Below, piece by piece: positions 42,878-51,771 of a DNA stretch of 64,000 nt. Location: assembly GCA_963846165.1 (NCBI GenBank), contig CAWJUU010000009.1, positions 484,149 to 548,148 of the forward strand. Direction: 5' to 3'. How positions within the stretch are numbered: position 1 is the stretch's first letter; every line of letters begins with the position of its first letter. Source of the stretch: WHSW01 sp963846165. GTDB taxonomy: Bacteria > Actinomycetota > Thermoleophilia > Solirubrobacterales > 70-9. A program made the position numbers and the translations under genes. A model generated the notes under the pieces. That model was not told where the DNA came from, did no database searches, and saw only the letters and a list, made by a program, of their open reading frames with translations.

Positions 42878-44131
42878 TCAAGCTGCCGACTGATTGACCG
42901 CCGGCTTGGCGACCGACGCGCGCACCACCGGGATATCGCCGTCGGCGAGCGCAGGCATCACCTTCTTGCGCGCCAGCGCCTTGGCGATATAGGGCGCAAG
43001 CTCCTCGGCCTTGGCCGCCTCGCGCTCGGCCGCCTTGGCCTTGAACTCCGGCAGCACGGCGCTGGCAAACAGCTCGAGCGAGGCGCAGATGTCGGCATGG
43101 GCGTTGCGGCCGGCCTGCTGCAGCAGGATGATCTGGTCGACGCCGGCGGCTTCGTAGGAGCGCACGTGGGCGGCAAAGTCGGCCGGCGTGCCGATGCCCG
43201 GCGAGGCCTGGAAGGCGGTGGCCAGGCCCTCGGTGCCCTCGTAGGTGGCGGCCAGCGCCCCGCTCGCCCGCTGCGCCTGGAACTCCTCCCACAGCCGTGA
43301 GCGGCCCGGCACCGTGTCGTTGGTGACGAGCGCGCTGATGGCGTAGCGGAAGAACTCGAAGCCCTCTTGTCCGCGCCGGATGGCCTCGGCCTTGTCGGCA
43401 TGAAGGGAAAAGGCCGAGACCATGGCGATGTTGGCGTTGACGCTGTGGCCGAGCGGCACGCAGGCGTCGCTCTTGACGATGTCGTAGTAGATCCGGCTCC
43501 AGGTGCGCGCCTCCGCCTCGTCGAGGAAGGAGAAGGCGAGCGCCCCCAGCCCGAGGCTCGCCGCGATCTTGATGGTGTCGCGGTTGGTGCAGGCCATCCA
43601 CATCGGCGGATGCGGCTTCTGCACGGGCTTGGGGACGACGTTGCGGCAGGGGAACTTGAAGGAGCGGCCCTCGAAGCCCGGATAAGGCTCCATCACCATC
43701 ATGTTGGCGATCTCTCCCGCCGCCTCCAGCGACATGGCCCGCTTCTCCTTCGCTGGGATGGCGAAGCCACCGAGCTCCAGCCGCGTCGCCCCCTCGCCGA
43801 TGCCGAGCTCGGCGCGGCCATTGGAGACGAGGTCGAGCATGGCGATGGCTTCCGCCGTGCGCGCGGGATGGTTGTAATTGGCGATCACCTGGCGGATGCC
43901 GTGGCCGAGCCGGATGCGCTTGGTGCGTGCCGCCGCCGCGGCGAGGAACACCTCGGAGGCCGAGCAGTGCGAATACTCCTCGAGGAAGTGGTGCTCGACG
44001 GCCCATGCGTAGTCGAGGCCCAGGCGGTCCGCCAGCTCGACCTGCGTCAGCGCGTCCTGCACCAGCCGGCGCTCGTCGTCGGGACCCCAGGGGCGCGGCA
44101 GCTGCAGCTCGTAGAAGATGCCGAATTTCAT
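42878..44131 (-). CDS. Luciferase-like (LLM class) flavin monooxygenase, 417 aa
   Basis: MKFGIFYELQLPRPWGPDDE, LDYAWAVEHHFLEEYSHCSA (conserved His pair), LGHGIRQVIANYNHPARTAE, and LDLVSNGRAELGIGEGATRL identify a bacterial luciferase-type, FMN-dependent monooxygenase (LLM class). The C-terminal segment GVDQIILLQQAGRNAHADI is the barrel end. The extended 60-residue Ala/Lys-rich tail is normal in relatives. ATG 44131 is used rather than 44152. Substrate unknown; relatives act on aromatic or long-chain compounds. Confidence 0.88.
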   Translation of the reverse strand: MKFGIFYELQLPRPWGPDDERRLVQDALTQVELADRLGLDYAWAVEHHFLEEYSHCSASEVFLAAAAARTKRIRLGHGIRQVIANYNHPARTAEAIAMLDLVSNGRAELGIGEGATRLELGGFAIPAKEKRAMSLEAAGEIANMMVMEPYPGFEGRSFKFPCRNVVPKPVQKPHPPMWMACTNRDTIKIAASLGLGALAFSFLDEAEARTWSRIYYDIVKSDACVPLGHSVNANIAMVSAFSLHADKAEAIRRGQEGFEFFRYAISALVTNDTVPGRSRLWEEFQAQRASGALAATYEGTEGLATAFQASPGIGTPADFAAHVRSYEAAGVDQIILLQQAGRNAHADICASLELFASAVLPEFKAKAAEREAAKAEELAPYIAKALARKKVMPALADGDIPVVRASVAKPAVNQSAA

Positions 44132-44235
44132 GCTCGTCGTCCCACGTCCCATTGTTGTGGCGATGGTGCCCCGCCCGCGGCCTCGGGTCCAGACCGGAGT
44201 TGGACCGCTCGCTCAATGCGCGGGAGCGGCCCCCG

Positions 44236-44577
44236 TCATCGAGACGCGCGACGCTGCGGCTTGCTGTTTTCCGGTACGAAATTGATCTCGAGGCGGTGGC
44301 CAGTCGCCTTGGCGAGGCGCTCGAGGGTACGTGTCGAAGGCCGGCGGCCGCCTGCTTCGAGACGGGCGATGACAGCTTGGGTGGTGTCCATGCGCTCGGC
44401 CAATTCCGCCTGAGTGAGGCCCGAATTCGTTCGGGCCCTGATGAGCGCCGTCACCAACGAGAATTCCTCTCCAAGAGCGTCGTAGGCTTCGGCATAACCC
44501 GGACGCTTGCGGGCTTCGGCAAACACCTGTGTGGCCGGGATGACGCCCTTCTTGACGGTTCTGGTGGCTCTGGTCAT
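44236..44577 (-). CDS. XRE-family antitoxin (HigA-like), 113 aa
   Basis: Helix-turn-helix at ~60-110: TNSGLTQAELAERMDTTQAV and IARLEAGGRRPSTRTLERLA. The N-terminal ~50 residues (QVFAEARKRPGYAEAYDALG) should wrap the toxin. ATG 44577 overlaps the toxin stop (ATGA), toxin first, the HigBA order. Autoregulator of the module through the palindrome at 44903. Confidence 0.85.
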   Translation of the reverse strand: MTRATRTVKKGVIPATQVFAEARKRPGYAEAYDALGEEFSLVTALIRARTNSGLTQAELAERMDTTQAVIARLEAGGRRPSTRTLERLAKATGHRLEINFVPENSKPQRRASR

Positions 44578-44894
44578 GCGATCTCCTCGGCGCGTTCGAG
44601 CGCCAGCTGGATTTCTCGACGCGGCGTCTTCTGCGTCTTTTTGACGAAGACCCGGACGATCACGATCCGTCGACCGCTCACGGTCACGTAGAGTGCCCGC
44701 GCGATCCCATCTTTGCCCTTGAGGCGAAACTCCCATAGCCGTCCTTCGATGTGGCGCGCGAATTTGCCGGGCAGATGCTCGAGCCCGTGGGCCTCGATCA
44801 ACACGGTGATTCGCTCGAGCCGGGCTTGGAGCTCAGCAGGGAGGTCCAAGTACTCACTTCGCGCGGCCTCGTGAAAGCCGATCGTCCAGGCCAT
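44574..44894 (-). CDS. Gp49/RelE-like toxin (HigB-like), 106 aa
   Basis: WTIGFHEAARSEYLDLPAEL, then RLWEFRLKGKDGIARALYVT and RIVIVRVFVKKTQKTPRREI match phage-derived Gp49-like/HigB toxins, ribosome-dependent mRNA interferases (Arg and Lys in RLWEFR and VFVKK). Length normal. Upstream gene of the HigBA pair, preceded by an inverted repeat. Confidence 0.85.
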   Translation of the reverse strand: MAWTIGFHEAARSEYLDLPAELQARLERITVLIEAHGLEHLPGKFARHIEGRLWEFRLKGKDGIARALYVTVSGRRIVIVRVFVKKTQKTPRREIQLALERAEEIA

Positions 44895-44902
44895 GGGAGC
44901 TT

Positions 44903-44918
44903 ATTGCCTTTTGGCAAT
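44903..44918. promoter_or_regulatory. Inverted repeat upstream of higBA
   Basis: ATTGCC and GGCAAT arms with a TTTT centre, 9 bp upstream of the toxin ATG. Position and symmetry suit autoregulation by the XRE antitoxin; it probably overlaps the -10 region. Confidence 0.6.
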
Positions 44919-44978
44919 GATGCCACTGTCTCGCCCGCACGTCAAATTGCCGGTATCCACCACGGTGCGACATCGCTG

Positions 44979-45753
44979 TCACGCCGCGGTCATCGACGTC
45001 TCGCCGACGCCGTCGAGCGCGAAGTCGAGCCGTTCGCCGGGCGCGATGTCGACCGTTGTGACGACGCTGCCGGTGATCACCACCATGCCCGCCGTCATCG
45101 GCCGCCCGCGGTCGGCGGCAAGATTGGCAAGCCAGGCCAGCGCCCCCATCGGATCGTCGGTCTTGCCGGCGGCTTCCTCCTTGCCGTTGCGCCTGAGCAC
45201 GCCGGGGATGCCATTGAGGTCGGAGCCCGCCGGCGGCGGCTTTCCCGCGCCGATGACGATGCCGCCGTTCCAGGCATTGTCGGCGATGAGCGAGAGGGCC
45301 CGGCTGGCCTTGTAATCGGCATTGCGGTCCTCGATCAGCTCGAAGGCGGCCATCACCTCGCCGACGGCCGGCCGCACCGTCTCGCGCGTGTAGGGCTGCG
45401 CCTGCTTCGGCAAGATCGCGCCCCAGCCGCACGGCCAGCTCGCACTCCACCCGCACGTTGACGAAATCGCCCTTGGCGATCCTCGCCGGCGATTTGTGCA
45501 CGCGGGAAGCGAAGATCGCGCCGCCGCACGGGTGGTCGATGCCCATCAGCTCCTGCATGACCTTGGTGGTGACGGCGATCTTGCGGCCGGCGATAGGCCC
45601 GAGCCTGGGCTCCCACAGCGCGCACAGCGCCTCCTGCGCGGCATAGGCCTCATCGAAGCTCGTGGGCGCGATCCCTTCCGGCAAGTTCTGGTAGCGCGCG
45701 CGAATGCGATGCGCCTCGTCGAGGAAGCGGGCGGCGTCGGTGGCGGAGAACAT
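44979..45753 (-). CDS. 2-keto-4-pentenoate hydratase-like protein (FAH superfamily), frameshifted
   Basis: IAGRKIAVTTKVMQELMGID, CGGAIFASRVHKSPARIAKG and NVRVECELAVRLG in the first frame continue as AILPKQAQPYTRETVRPAVG, AAFELIEDRNADYKASRALS, IADNAWNGGIVIGAGKPPP and GDPM-like DDPMGALAWLANL in another. Dropping one base of the CCCC run 45421-45424 joins them (LGAILPKQAQPY), giving ~257 aa. Hydrates 2-hydroxypenta-2,4-dienoate-type compounds in aromatic catabolism, or decarboxylates in relatives. ATG 45753 begins MFSATDAARFLDEA. It is divergent from the MetE-like gene. Confidence 0.83.
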
Positions 45754-45857
45754 CGGGCTGTCTCTTGGGCTGGTGGCTTTCGCCGGGCTGCTGCTCGGCT
45801 ATGATCGGAGCAACAATGCCGGCAGACGCGCCGCCAGTCCAGCTTCGGGAGGCCCCC

Positions 45858-46877
45858 ATGTTCGAGACCACCATCGCCGGCAGCCTGCCGAAGCCCGCCT
45901 GGCTCGCCGAGCCCAACCAGCTGTGGGCGCCGTGGCGGCTCGCAGGCCCGGAGCTGGAGCAAGCCAAGGCCGACGCCACGCTGCTCGCCCTCAAGAGCCA
46001 AGAGGACGCCGGCATCGACATCGTCGGCGACGGCGAGCAGGCGCGCCAGCATTTCGTGCACGGCTTCCTGGAGCGCGTCGAGGGCATCGACTTCGCCCAC
46101 AAGGTCGAGATGGGCATCCGCGCCGACCGCTACAAAGCCATGGTGCCGCAGGTGGTGGGGCCGTTGCGGCTCAAAGATCGCGTGCACGCCTTCGAGGCCC
46201 AGCTCGCCCGCAAGCACACCAAGAAGAAGCTGAAATTCACCCTGCCCGGCCCGATGACCATCGCCGACACGATCGCCGACCGCCACTACGGCGACAAGGT
46301 GAAGATGGCATTCGCGTTCGCCGAGCTGCTGAACGAGGAAGCCCGCGCGCTGGAGAAGGACGGCGTCGACGTCATCCAGTTCGACGAGCCGGCCTTCAAT
46401 GTCTTCATGGGCGAGGTCACGGAGTGGGGCATCGCCGCGCTGGAGCGCGCCGCCAAGGACCTCACCTGCACCACCGCCGTCCACATCTGCTACGGCTACG
46501 GCATCAAGGCCAACATCGACTGGAAGGCGACGCTCGGCGGCGAGTGGCGGCAATACGAGGCGATCTTCCCGGCCATCGCCCGAAGCAAGATCAACCAGGT
46601 CTCCGTGGAGTGCCGCAACTCCAAGGTGCCGACCGGCCTATTGAGCCTGCTCGACGGCAAGGACATCCTCGTCGGCGCCATCGATGTGGCAAGCGACACG
46701 GTGGAGACGCCGGAGGACGTGGCGGCTGTGGTGGCCGAGGTCGTCAAGCACGTGCCGAAGCAGCGCATCCAGCTCTGCACCAACTGCGGCATGGCCCCCA
46801 TGCGCCGCGACATCGCCTACGCCAAGCTGGCGGCACTCGCCAAAGGTGCGGCGTTGGCGCGGACGCGCTTTGCGTGA
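45858..46877 (+). CDS. MetE C-terminal-like methyltransferase (UROD/MetE family), 339 aa
   Basis: TIM-barrel zinc methyltransferase related to the C-terminal domain of cobalamin-independent methionine synthase. FETTIAGSLPKPAWLAEPNQ start, FTLPGPMTIADTIADRHYGD, VIQFDEPAFNVFMGEVTEWG, AVHICYGYGI (zinc His/Cys) and QRIQLCTNCGMAPMRRDIAY (zinc Cys). Stand-alone C-terminal MetE-like proteins use methyl donors other than folyl-polyglutamate, or catabolise methylated compounds. The ATG at 45858 is supported by GGGAGG 5 nt upstream; an in-frame ATG at 45765 is less likely. Confidence 0.85.
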   Translation: MFETTIAGSLPKPAWLAEPNQLWAPWRLAGPELEQAKADATLLALKSQEDAGIDIVGDGEQARQHFVHGFLERVEGIDFAHKVEMGIRADRYKAMVPQVVGPLRLKDRVHAFEAQLARKHTKKKLKFTLPGPMTIADTIADRHYGDKVKMAFAFAELLNEEARALEKDGVDVIQFDEPAFNVFMGEVTEWGIAALERAAKDLTCTTAVHICYGYGIKANIDWKATLGGEWRQYEAIFPAIARSKINQVSVECRNSKVPTGLLSLLDGKDILVGAIDVASDTVETPEDVAAVVAEVVKHVPKQRIQLCTNCGMAPMRRDIAYAKLAALAKGAALARTRFA

Positions 46878-47091
46878 GAGAAAGAATATCGGTTGACGAA
46901 ATCATGACGATTGCTCAACGCTTCGTGCGAGCTTGCTGTTCTGCTTTCGGACTATTGCGGCCACGCGACGCGCATGATTGTGTCGGCGAGTGACCCAGAT
47001 CTGGGGCGAAGCGCTAAAAGTATGGGAGAGGGCTCGAGGGCTGAGATCCCCATTCGGCACATTGAAGCGAACACGCTCGCAGGCAAGACCG

Positions 47092-48498
47092 ATGAAGCCT
47101 CACACGTTAGGATTAGTCACTGCGATCTTGTGTGCATCCATCGCCACAGCTGTGGGCGGCGGAATTGCCGTTGCGGCTGAGCGTTTCCCGGCGGCGACTT
47201 GGGAACGCGTCGATCCCGAGGTTGCCGGATGGGCAAAGGAAAGGCTGGCGAGAGCCGAGGCGTGGTCAAAGCGCATCGGCTCGACCTCGGTCATGATCGT
47301 GCATCACGGCGCAGTTGTCGCAGAATGGGGCGACACGGCCGCCAAGACGCCGCTCGCTTCGGTGCGCAAGAGCCTGCTGAGTGCGCTGATCGGCATCGCC
47401 GTTGAACGTGGCGAGATCGACCTTGCACAGCCCATTGGCGCGCTCGGCATCGATGACAACGAGCCGTCCCTCACCGCCGAGGAAAAAAGCGCGACCGTGC
47501 GTGATCTGCTGACTGCGCGGTCGGGCATCTACCATGCTGCACTCTATGAGTCAGCTGGCATGGCAGCGCAGCGCCCTCCTCGCTTCAGTCGCAAGCCGGG
47601 AAGCTTCTGGTACTACAACAATTGGGATTTCAACGCACTCGGCACTATTTATGAGCGTGCTGTGCGTTCGTCGATCTTCGATGCCTTCGAGCGCGAGATC
47701 GCTCGGCCAATCGGCATGCAGGATTATCGTCCAGCCGACGGTGAATACGTCACCGGTGGAGCGTCGGTCTATCCGGCATACCCGTTCAAAATGAGCGCGC
47801 GCGATCTGGCTCGCTTCGCTCTGCTTTACCTGCGCAAGGGCCAGTGGGACGGCCGCCAGATCGTCCCGGCGCGCTGGATCGAGGCGAGCGTACAACCCTA
47901 CTCGAGCTCGGAATGGGGCCCTGGCTACGGCTATTTGTGGTGGATCGGCTCTATCAACAACGGGGCGGCACCCTCCGTCGATCTGCCGAAGGGCACCTTC
48001 TTTGCCCAGGGGTACGGTGGTCAGTATGCATTTGTAATCCCGGCTTTCGATTTGGTCGTTGTTCATCGTGCGCCTCACGCGGACCAAGGCCCGAACCTCA
48101 GGCAAATCGGTCGACTTCTCTGGCTTGTGCTCGATGCGGGAAAGTTTCCTGACATCGGACCCGACGCGTCGATCGAGTCGGCCCAATACCCGCGCGCGCT
48201 CGGCGACGCGCTCTCTGGGATGCTCGCGGGAAAGACACTCCTTTACGGCGACGCGGCAATGCACGGTCCGTATCGGATCCGGCTCAATACCGATGGCAGC
48301 GCCGCCGTTCTGCGAGGCAGCGAGCCAACCGAGCTCGATACAGGTTCCTGGAACATTCGCGAAGATCAGCTCTGCCGCGATTGGAAAAAAATCCAGCCGC
48401 GTCAGTTGTGTTTCACCGCCGCCAGTGACGGTTCGCGTGTCCAGCTCTTCGATCGGATGGGCTTGATGGTCATTGACGCGCGCATGGTTGATCAATGA
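47092..48498 (+). CDS. Serine beta-lactamase-like hydrolase, exported, 468 aa
   Basis: Signal peptide LGLVTAILCASIATAVGGGIAVAA (residues ~6-29). Class C beta-lactamase/esterase fold: SVRK (S90-K93, the S-x-x-K active site), tyrosine motif in SFWYYNNWDFNALG (Y-x-N) and RPIGMQDYR. The KTG-like third box appears as FFAQGYGGQYAFVIP, i.e. degenerate, which is common in esterase-type members. Likely a periplasmic esterase, peptidase or amidase. ATG 47092 gives a clean signal peptide. Confidence 0.87.
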   Translation: MKPHTLGLVTAILCASIATAVGGGIAVAAERFPAATWERVDPEVAGWAKERLARAEAWSKRIGSTSVMIVHHGAVVAEWGDTAAKTPLASVRKSLLSALIGIAVERGEIDLAQPIGALGIDDNEPSLTAEEKSATVRDLLTARSGIYHAALYESAGMAAQRPPRFSRKPGSFWYYNNWDFNALGTIYERAVRSSIFDAFEREIARPIGMQDYRPADGEYVTGGASVYPAYPFKMSARDLARFALLYLRKGQWDGRQIVPARWIEASVQPYSSSEWGPGYGYLWWIGSINNGAAPSVDLPKGTFFAQGYGGQYAFVIPAFDLVVVHRAPHADQGPNLRQIGRLLWLVLDAGKFPDIGPDASIESAQYPRALGDALSGMLAGKTLLYGDAAMHGPYRIRLNTDGSAAVLRGSEPTELDTGSWNIREDQLCRDWKKIQPRQLCFTAASDGSRVQLFDRMGLMVIDARMVDQ

Positions 48499-48702
48499 TT
48501 TGACGAAGAGCATCCCATCTGCGTCGTTTGCTGCGTTGCATGACCTGGCACATCTGCAGACTCGCGCGATTCTTCAGTTTTCTGGGCCCAGCGGACGTGA
48601 GGCGATATCCATCTTGTCGAAGGGACGCAGGCTTTTGAAGGCAGCGGCCAGGAAATTGCTGTAGCCGCCCAATGGCTCCCGACGCTATAGAAGCTCCGTC
48701 AC

Positions 48703-49040
48703 GCGGGCGTGGCGAAACCGGTAGACGCAACGGACTTGAGGCGACTTGAGTGCTCCTGCGGGAAACCCGGGATGCAGAACTGCCCAAACTCGGGGAAACC
48801 TTCGCTGGCAATCCCGAGCCAAGCCCTCGATGGCACGCAAGCCCTCGACGGGAAGGTGTAGAGACTAGACGGGCAGCACCTAACCTCCGGCTCGGCCGGA
48901 GCACGGTGAAGGGATAGTCCAGACCACAAACTCGCACCATCCGCGTCGACGCGGGCTGCGAGAGCGGCGAAAGCCGTAGCTGGTAAGAAAATCCGTAGGG
49001 CCGCAAGGCCTGTGGGGGTTCGAGTCCCCCGCCCGCACCA
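48703..49040 (+). tRNA. tRNA-Leu(UAA), split by a group I intron
   Basis: 5' exon 48703-48737: GCGGGCG acceptor strand, TG, D-arm GCGAAACCGGTAGACGC and ACGGA-CTT. 3' exon 48988-49040: AAAATCCGT, a long variable arm AGGGCCGCAAGGCC, T-arm GGGGGTTCGAGTCCCCC, CGCCCGC and encoded ACCA. Joined, the anticodon loop reads CTTAAAA with anticodon UAA and ACGGA/TCCGT stem; the acceptor pairs perfectly (GCGGGCG/CGCCCGC). The 88-nt product has the class II long variable arm expected for leucine. Confidence 0.93.
48738..48987 (+). ncRNA. Group I self-splicing intron (tRNA type), 250 nt
   Basis: Inserted after U34, between anticodon positions 34 and 35. P1: exon ACUU pairs with intron GAGU (48748-48751 region), giving the required U.G at the 5' splice site. 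The 3' end is the omega G 48987. Core elements: AGGTGTAGAGACTAGACGG (P3/P7 5' side, about 48860-48880) and AAGGGATAGTCCAGACCACA (P7/P3 3' side, about 48910-48930), near-identical to the Azoarcus tRNA-Ile intron core as I recall it. Stem-loops with GAAA tetraloops (GCGGGAAACCCG, TCGGGGAAACC) are visible. No open reading frame for a homing endonuclease. Confidence 0.92.
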
Positions 49041-49189
49041 TCCCCGCCGGTCGTGCGCCGGCATGCTGCACTGCCGCAAGTCTTATCCACAACTTATGGC
49101 ATCGCGGCGTGCGCTGGATGTGCGCTCGGTGCTATCGTGAGCGCCAAGAAGGGGGGGTGGGGCCAACCATTCCTGAGCGGGAGGCTCAA

Positions 49190-49459
49190 ATGCTGTCCAG
49201 GAGGCATTGTCCGCATACCGGGATCGTCAACTTCTTTGCGGCCACCGATCCGTTTCTCGCGATCGGCTCGGTGATCAAGGCCGGGGAGCCGGCCCGCTAT
49301 CATTGGCGGTACTATATGGGCCAGGAGGCCACGGTCGGCGTCGCGCCGGACATGCGGTCGGCAGAAAATCATCTGCTCACCCGCCATCGCGACTTTCTGC
49401 TGGCGCCGGAGCAGGCCGGTGAGGAGCCGATCGCCCGCATCGGTGATCCTGCAGCGTAA
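49190..49459 (+). CDS. Small hypothetical protein (Bradyrhizobium-type), 89 aa
   Basis: GGGAGG lies 6 nt before ATG 49190. MLSRRHCPHTGIVNFFAATD, then PFLAIGSVIKAGEPARYHWR, YYMGQEATVGVAPDMRSAEN and HLLTRHRDFLL. I recall many similar ~80-aa proteins in Bradyrhizobiaceae with TG(I/V)VNF and YHWR words, function unknown. Lies 149 bp after the tRNA, outside the intron. Confidence 0.68.
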   Translation: MLSRRHCPHTGIVNFFAATDPFLAIGSVIKAGEPARYHWRYYMGQEATVGVAPDMRSAENHLLTRHRDFLLAPEQAGEEPIARIGDPAA

Positions 49460-49682
49460 GGATTAGGCAATGCGCGCATTGCTGTTGCGGGGTTGGCCGT
49501 GTCGTTTGCAGTCAGTTCATCGCTAACGGCAATGCGCGGGCTCGCTGGATGCGCATTGGATACCGTGCAGCGACCTCGAGACCAGAACGCCCCTCGCCCC
49601 CGTAGAGCAACCTCCCACTGAAGGGGTCACGGGCGGCCCTGCTGACCAGATGCGCTGCAACGTGACTATCTTTTGGGGCTCG

Positions 49683-50852
49683 CTATGAATTGCCAACGAC
49701 ACGTCCTTGCGCGCGAAGCTCGGATGAGGAGGTGTCAAAACGGAAACGGTGCTCGGGGATCTCGGTGAAGAGATCGGCATAGCGCCGCGGCACGGGGATG
49801 TCGCTCAGCGCGCGTACGCGGCCCGCCGCGTCGCTGCGCACGGCCACCAGAAAGCTGCCCCCGGAGCTGGCGATTTCCTCGAGCGCGCCGTGCATTCGAA
49901 GCTCGTCGTCGCCATAGTATTTCGGCGCAAACAGCCGGTCCGCTGTATCCGCCCCGATCACAAACGTAGTCCCCGGAAACAAGCGCGACTTCTCGACGAA
50001 GGTGGGCGCTCGCGTGAGCTCGACCGGCGACTTCCAGGCGAATTGTGCGAGCCGATGTCTCACCGTCTCGCCCGCCAGCGGCGGCTTGTCGACGTTGGTG
50101 ACGGAGATTTCGAACGCCAAGGGCTGCTGCCTGAGCTCTTCGGCCGCCCGCGCCAGCAACACATGTCCAGCGTGCACCGGGTTGAAAGACCCTGGCAACA
50201 GCACAAGGGACCGCGGCGCCGATAGCATCAATTGCCCATCGGGCTGGACGGTGACGCGATCGATCCCGCCCGCCACGAGCTGGTCGATGGCATCCGCGGT
50301 CGCCACGACCGTCTCCGCGAAATGCTCGTCCGCTTCGAGCAGGCTGCGTGGCGACGGTGCGGCAATCCCGCATGCGCGGGCCAGCCACAGGACGATCGCG
50401 CGCGCAACGAGGTCTTCCTCAGCGGCGCGATCGCGTCGGCCCTTGGCCATCACGCCCGTGCAGTGCGCGATGCGGGCAGAGTTGGCGACCGCGATGTGAA
50501 ACCGGTGCTCGCCTCGACGCGGGCGATCGCTCACCAGCGCCGCCGTTGCGCCGAGGCCAACCGGATCGGTGTCCGTCGGCACCAGCCTGGATGCGCGTGC
50601 CCGTACGGTGCGTGCCATCGCGATTGCGGTGTCGGCACTGCATGCCTGTGCCGGTGCAAAGCCGAGAAACGTCGCCAGCGCCAGCGCATCGTAGGGAACC
50701 TGCGCCTCGATCAGCAGCCGAGAGCCCCCGGGAACGCGAAGCAATTCGCCGACCGCCCCGCTGCCGCCCCCGGTGATCGCAAGTGCAGCCTTGCGGCCGG
50801 ACGCGTGCAATGCGGAGATCAATTGATGCCAGGTAGCGTCCGACGGGCCCAT
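49683..50852 (-). CDS. PncC-like / nucleotidyltransferase fusion, 389 aa
   Basis: Residues ~8-165 resemble CinA C-terminal (nicotinamide-nucleotide amidase, PncC): ALAITGGGSGAVGELLRVPG, then GLGATAALVSDRPRRGEHRF. Residues ~215-389 are a nicotinate-nucleotide adenylyltransferase-like domain: LVLLPGSFNPVHAGHVLLAR with HAGH at 227-230, TTFVIGADTADRLFAPKYY and EIPEHRFRFDTSSSELRAQG (ISST-like final motif). A single chain would deamidate NMN and adenylate a mononucleotide, linking two NAD-salvage steps. Only ATG 50852 fits. Confidence 0.78.
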   Translation of the reverse strand: MGPSDATWHQLISALHASGRKAALAITGGGSGAVGELLRVPGGSRLLIEAQVPYDALALATFLGFAPAQACSADTAIAMARTVRARASRLVPTDTDPVGLGATAALVSDRPRRGEHRFHIAVANSARIAHCTGVMAKGRRDRAAEEDLVARAIVLWLARACGIAAPSPRSLLEADEHFAETVVATADAIDQLVAGGIDRVTVQPDGQLMLSAPRSLVLLPGSFNPVHAGHVLLARAAEELRQQPLAFEISVTNVDKPPLAGETVRHRLAQFAWKSPVELTRAPTFVEKSRLFPGTTFVIGADTADRLFAPKYYGDDELRMHGALEEIASSGGSFLVAVRSDAAGRVRALSDIPVPRRYADLFTEIPEHRFRFDTSSSELRAQGRVVGNS

Positions 50853-51000
50853 GGTGCGCGTGTGGTCCGAAGCTGAAAAGCGCCTGGCGAATGCTGAAAG
50901 ACAATTCGGACAGAGTCAACACTACCCCGTCATCGCGGTCGCGCATGTCCTTTGTCGAAGGAGTACGACCCCCGTTGCTCACAAAGCCGTGCCCGGCACA

Positions 51001-51771
51001 TCAGACCGCCGTATAGCCGCCGTCGATCAGCAGGTCGGAGCCAGTCACGAAGCTCGAGGCGTCGCTCGCAAGATAGAGGGCGGCGCGGCCGATCTCCTCG
51101 GCCTGGCCGAGACGACCGATCGGGTGCTTCGGCACAGCCTGAGCGCGAGCGTCCGCCATGCTGCCGTAACGGAACGAGACGCGCTCGGTCTCGACGGCGC
51201 CAGGAGACAGCGTGTTGACGCGGATGTTGTCGCGCGCGTGGTCGACGGCCATCACCTTGGCGAGCTGGATCAGCGCGCCCTTGGTCGCGCAGTAGACGCC
51301 GCGGCCCGCCGCACCGACCCGGCCCATCTGCGAGGCGATGTGAATGATGCTACCGCCACCGGCATTGGCCATGTGCGGGATGACGGCACGGCTCATGAGA
51401 TAGGCACCCGAGAGATTGACGGCGATGGCTCGGTTCCAGTCGGCAGGCTCGAGCTCGACGATGGTGCCGGTCGGCTCGCGCATGGCTGCACCGTTGACCA
51501 GGACGCGCGGGCCCCCATGGGCTGCAATTGCGGCCTCGACGGCATCGGCGATGCTCGCCTCGCTCGTCACGTCGCAGCGATGCGCCATCGCCGTGCCGCT
51601 GGCGCTCTCGATGCGAGTCGCCGTCTCGCTGGCAGCCGCCTCGTCAATGTCTAGGCAGGCGACTTTGGCTCCCGCGTCGGCAAAGGCCAACGCGATGGCA
51701 CGCCCGATGCCGAGTGCCGCGCCCACGACGATGGCCGGCTTACCGTCGAGACGGAAAGGATTGTCAGGCAT
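51001..51771 (-). CDS. Short-chain dehydrogenase/reductase, 256 aa
   Basis: Classical SDR: cofactor loop VVGAALGIGRAIALAF, NNAG-like VLVNGAAMREPTG, catalytic Ser in IIHIASQMGRVGA and YCATK (Y-x3-K), C-terminal SFVTGSDLLIDGGYTAV. D-x-D in ACLDIDEA after strand 2 suggests NAD(H) preference. ATG 51771. Substrate unknown (glucose/ribitol dehydrogenase-like in general annotation). Confidence 0.92.
   Translation of the reverse strand: MPDNPFRLDGKPAIVVGAALGIGRAIALAFADAGAKVACLDIDEAAASETATRIESASGTAMAHRCDVTSEASIADAVEAAIAAHGGPRVLVNGAAMREPTGTIVELEPADWNRAIAVNLSGAYLMSRAVIPHMANAGGGSIIHIASQMGRVGAAGRGVYCATKGALIQLAKVMAVDHARDNIRVNTLSPGAVETERVSFRYGSMADARAQAVPKHPIGRLGQAEEIGRAALYLASDASSFVTGSDLLIDGGYTAV

Noticed and set aside
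48470..49090. A 206-codon open frame on the minus strand across the tRNA-Leu region
   Set aside because: It runs through conserved intron core and tRNA exons; its composition is explained by the RNA structure, and no protein motif is visible.
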